Assembly: GCA_905214425.1 (NCBI GenBank)
Contig: CAJMLY010000004.1
Span: 1-64,000, forward strand
Source of the DNA: an uncultured bacterium
GTDB lineage: Bacteria > Actinomycetota > Coriobacteriia > Coriobacteriales > Coriobacteriaceae
Direction: 5' to 3'
DNA length: 64,000 nt
The translations under genes and the position numbers were made by a program. How positions within the stretch are numbered: position 1 is the first letter of the stretch; each line of letters starts with the position of its first letter. The notes beneath the pieces were generated by a model. It had not been told where the DNA came from. It saw only the letters and a list, made by a program, of their open reading frames with translations, and made no database searches. Positions 63,299 through 64,000 of the stretch are shown piece by piece.

Positions 63299-64000
63299 TT
63301 GTCTTTATCCCATTCTTTGCCGCGCGAGCTGACGCGCCCCGTGCATGTGGGCGGCGTGCAGATCGGCGGCGGCGCGCCGGTGGTGGTTCAGTCTATGACC
63401 TGCACTGATACCGCCGATGCCCAGGCAACGCTTGGGCAGGTTCGCGCGTTGGCGCAGGCGGGCTGCGATATCGTGCGCGTGAGTGTACCCACCGAGGCCG
63501 CGCTCGAGGGCTTTCGTACCATCTGTGCTGAGTCCCCGGTGCCGATCGTCGCCGATATTCACTTTAACCATAAGCTCGCCATTGGTGCCGTTGAGGCCGG
63601 TGCTGCCAAGCTGCGCATCAATCCCGGCAATATCGGCGATTGGGCCAAGGTTGACGCGGTGATCGATGCTGCGGGTGCCGCGGACTGTGCGATTCGTATC
63701 GGCGTCAATGCCGGTTCACTCGAGCAGGATATCGCCGAGCGCGAAGACCTCACGCAGCCCGAAAAGCTTGTGATGTCGAGCGAGCGCTTCGTCAAGCACT
63801 TTGAGGACCGCGGCTTTACGAACATTGTGCTTTCGGCCAAGGCCCATAGTGTACAGACGACGCTTGAAACCTATCGTGCCCTGTCGCGTGAGATTCCCCA
63901 CATTCCGCTTCACCTGGGCGTGACGGAGGCGGGGACCAAGCTCCAGGGCACCATCAAGAGCTCGGTGGGCCTTGGTATTCTGCTGTCTGAGGGTATTGGT
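63299..64000 (+). CDS. ispG: (E)-4-hydroxy-3-methylbut-2-enyl-diphosphate synthase (partial, cut by window end)
   Basis: Penultimate step of the MEP pathway, an iron-sulfur enzyme. The frame is open from TTG 63299 to the window end (234 codons). It reads MSLSHSLPRELTRPVHVGG, then VVVQSMTCTDTAD, AGCDIVRVSVPTEAA, VADIHFNHKLA, LRINPGNIG, IRIGVNAGSLE and HLGVTEAG. The Cys cluster lies beyond the window. GGGGAG precedes the start. With dxr and uppS nearby it completes an isoprenoid supply cluster. Confidence 0.95.
   Translation, partial: MSLSHSLPRELTRPVHVGGVQIGGGAPVVVQSMTCTDTADAQATLGQVRALAQAGCDIVRVSVPTEAALEGFRTICAESPVPIVADIHFNHKLAIGAVEAGAAKLRINPGNIGDWAKVDAVIDAAGAADCAIRIGVNAGSLEQDIAEREDLTQPEKLVMSSERFVKHFEDRGFTNIVLSAKAHSVQTTLETYRALSREIPHIPLHLGVTEAGTKLQGTIKSSVGLGILLSEGIG

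Overview
The window reads as chromosome from a high-GC Actinomycetota of the class Coriobacteriia, most like Collinsella. This is inferred from strongly C/G-ended codons, frequent GTG and TTG starts, Rhodoplast-free housekeeping synteny, an RmlC-RmlD fusion, an AroE-AroK fusion and the neighbourhood arrangement. No 16S gene is present, so the genus is not proven.

Region 1 (1-9.4 kb) is the accessory part. It holds the end of a probable rfbA, rfbB and a fused rfbC-rfbD for dTDP-L-rhamnose, a membrane glycosyltransferase, and a two-gene ABC polysaccharide exporter. It also holds tRNA-Arg(UCU) and a broken acyltransferase-3 gene. Bracketing this locus, in opposite orientation, are two diverged copies of an AT-richer two-gene module: a small DUF4869-like protein plus a P-loop NTPase with a conserved, possibly Toprim-like C-terminal half. 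This paired module is the best candidate for an undescribed system in the window.

Region 2 (9.4-17.9 kb, minus strand) is one operon for the whole shikimate pathway plus both branch enzymes: aroF, tyrA, aroB, aroA, aroC, pheA, aroE-aroK and aroQ. A possible attenuator sits in its leader and a strong terminator at its end.

Region 3 (18-34 kb) begins with tRNA-Arg(CCG) and a CtpE-like P-type ATPase. A zinc-ribbon membrane protein, a cyclophilin and a TPR protein follow. Then comes the cell-elongation set mreB-mreC-mreD-mrdA-rodA, followed by a DUF697-like membrane protein and a radical SAM pair.

Region 4 (33.8-64 kb) is core information and envelope biology. It runs rplU-rpmA-obg-nadD-yqeK-rsfS; dinB (opposite strand); rpsP-khpA-rimM-trmD-lepB; glyQ-glyS-ppsR-ppdK; rplS-rnhB-yraN-comM-dprA-trmFO-xerC; and rpsB-tsf-pyrH-frr-uppS-cdsA-dxr-rseP-ispG, the last cut by the window end. 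These clusters link ribosome assembly, tRNA modification, isoprenoid and phospholipid supply and wall elongation. No CRISPR array, transposase gene or intact prophage was seen, and no gene-free stretch exceeds 300 bases.
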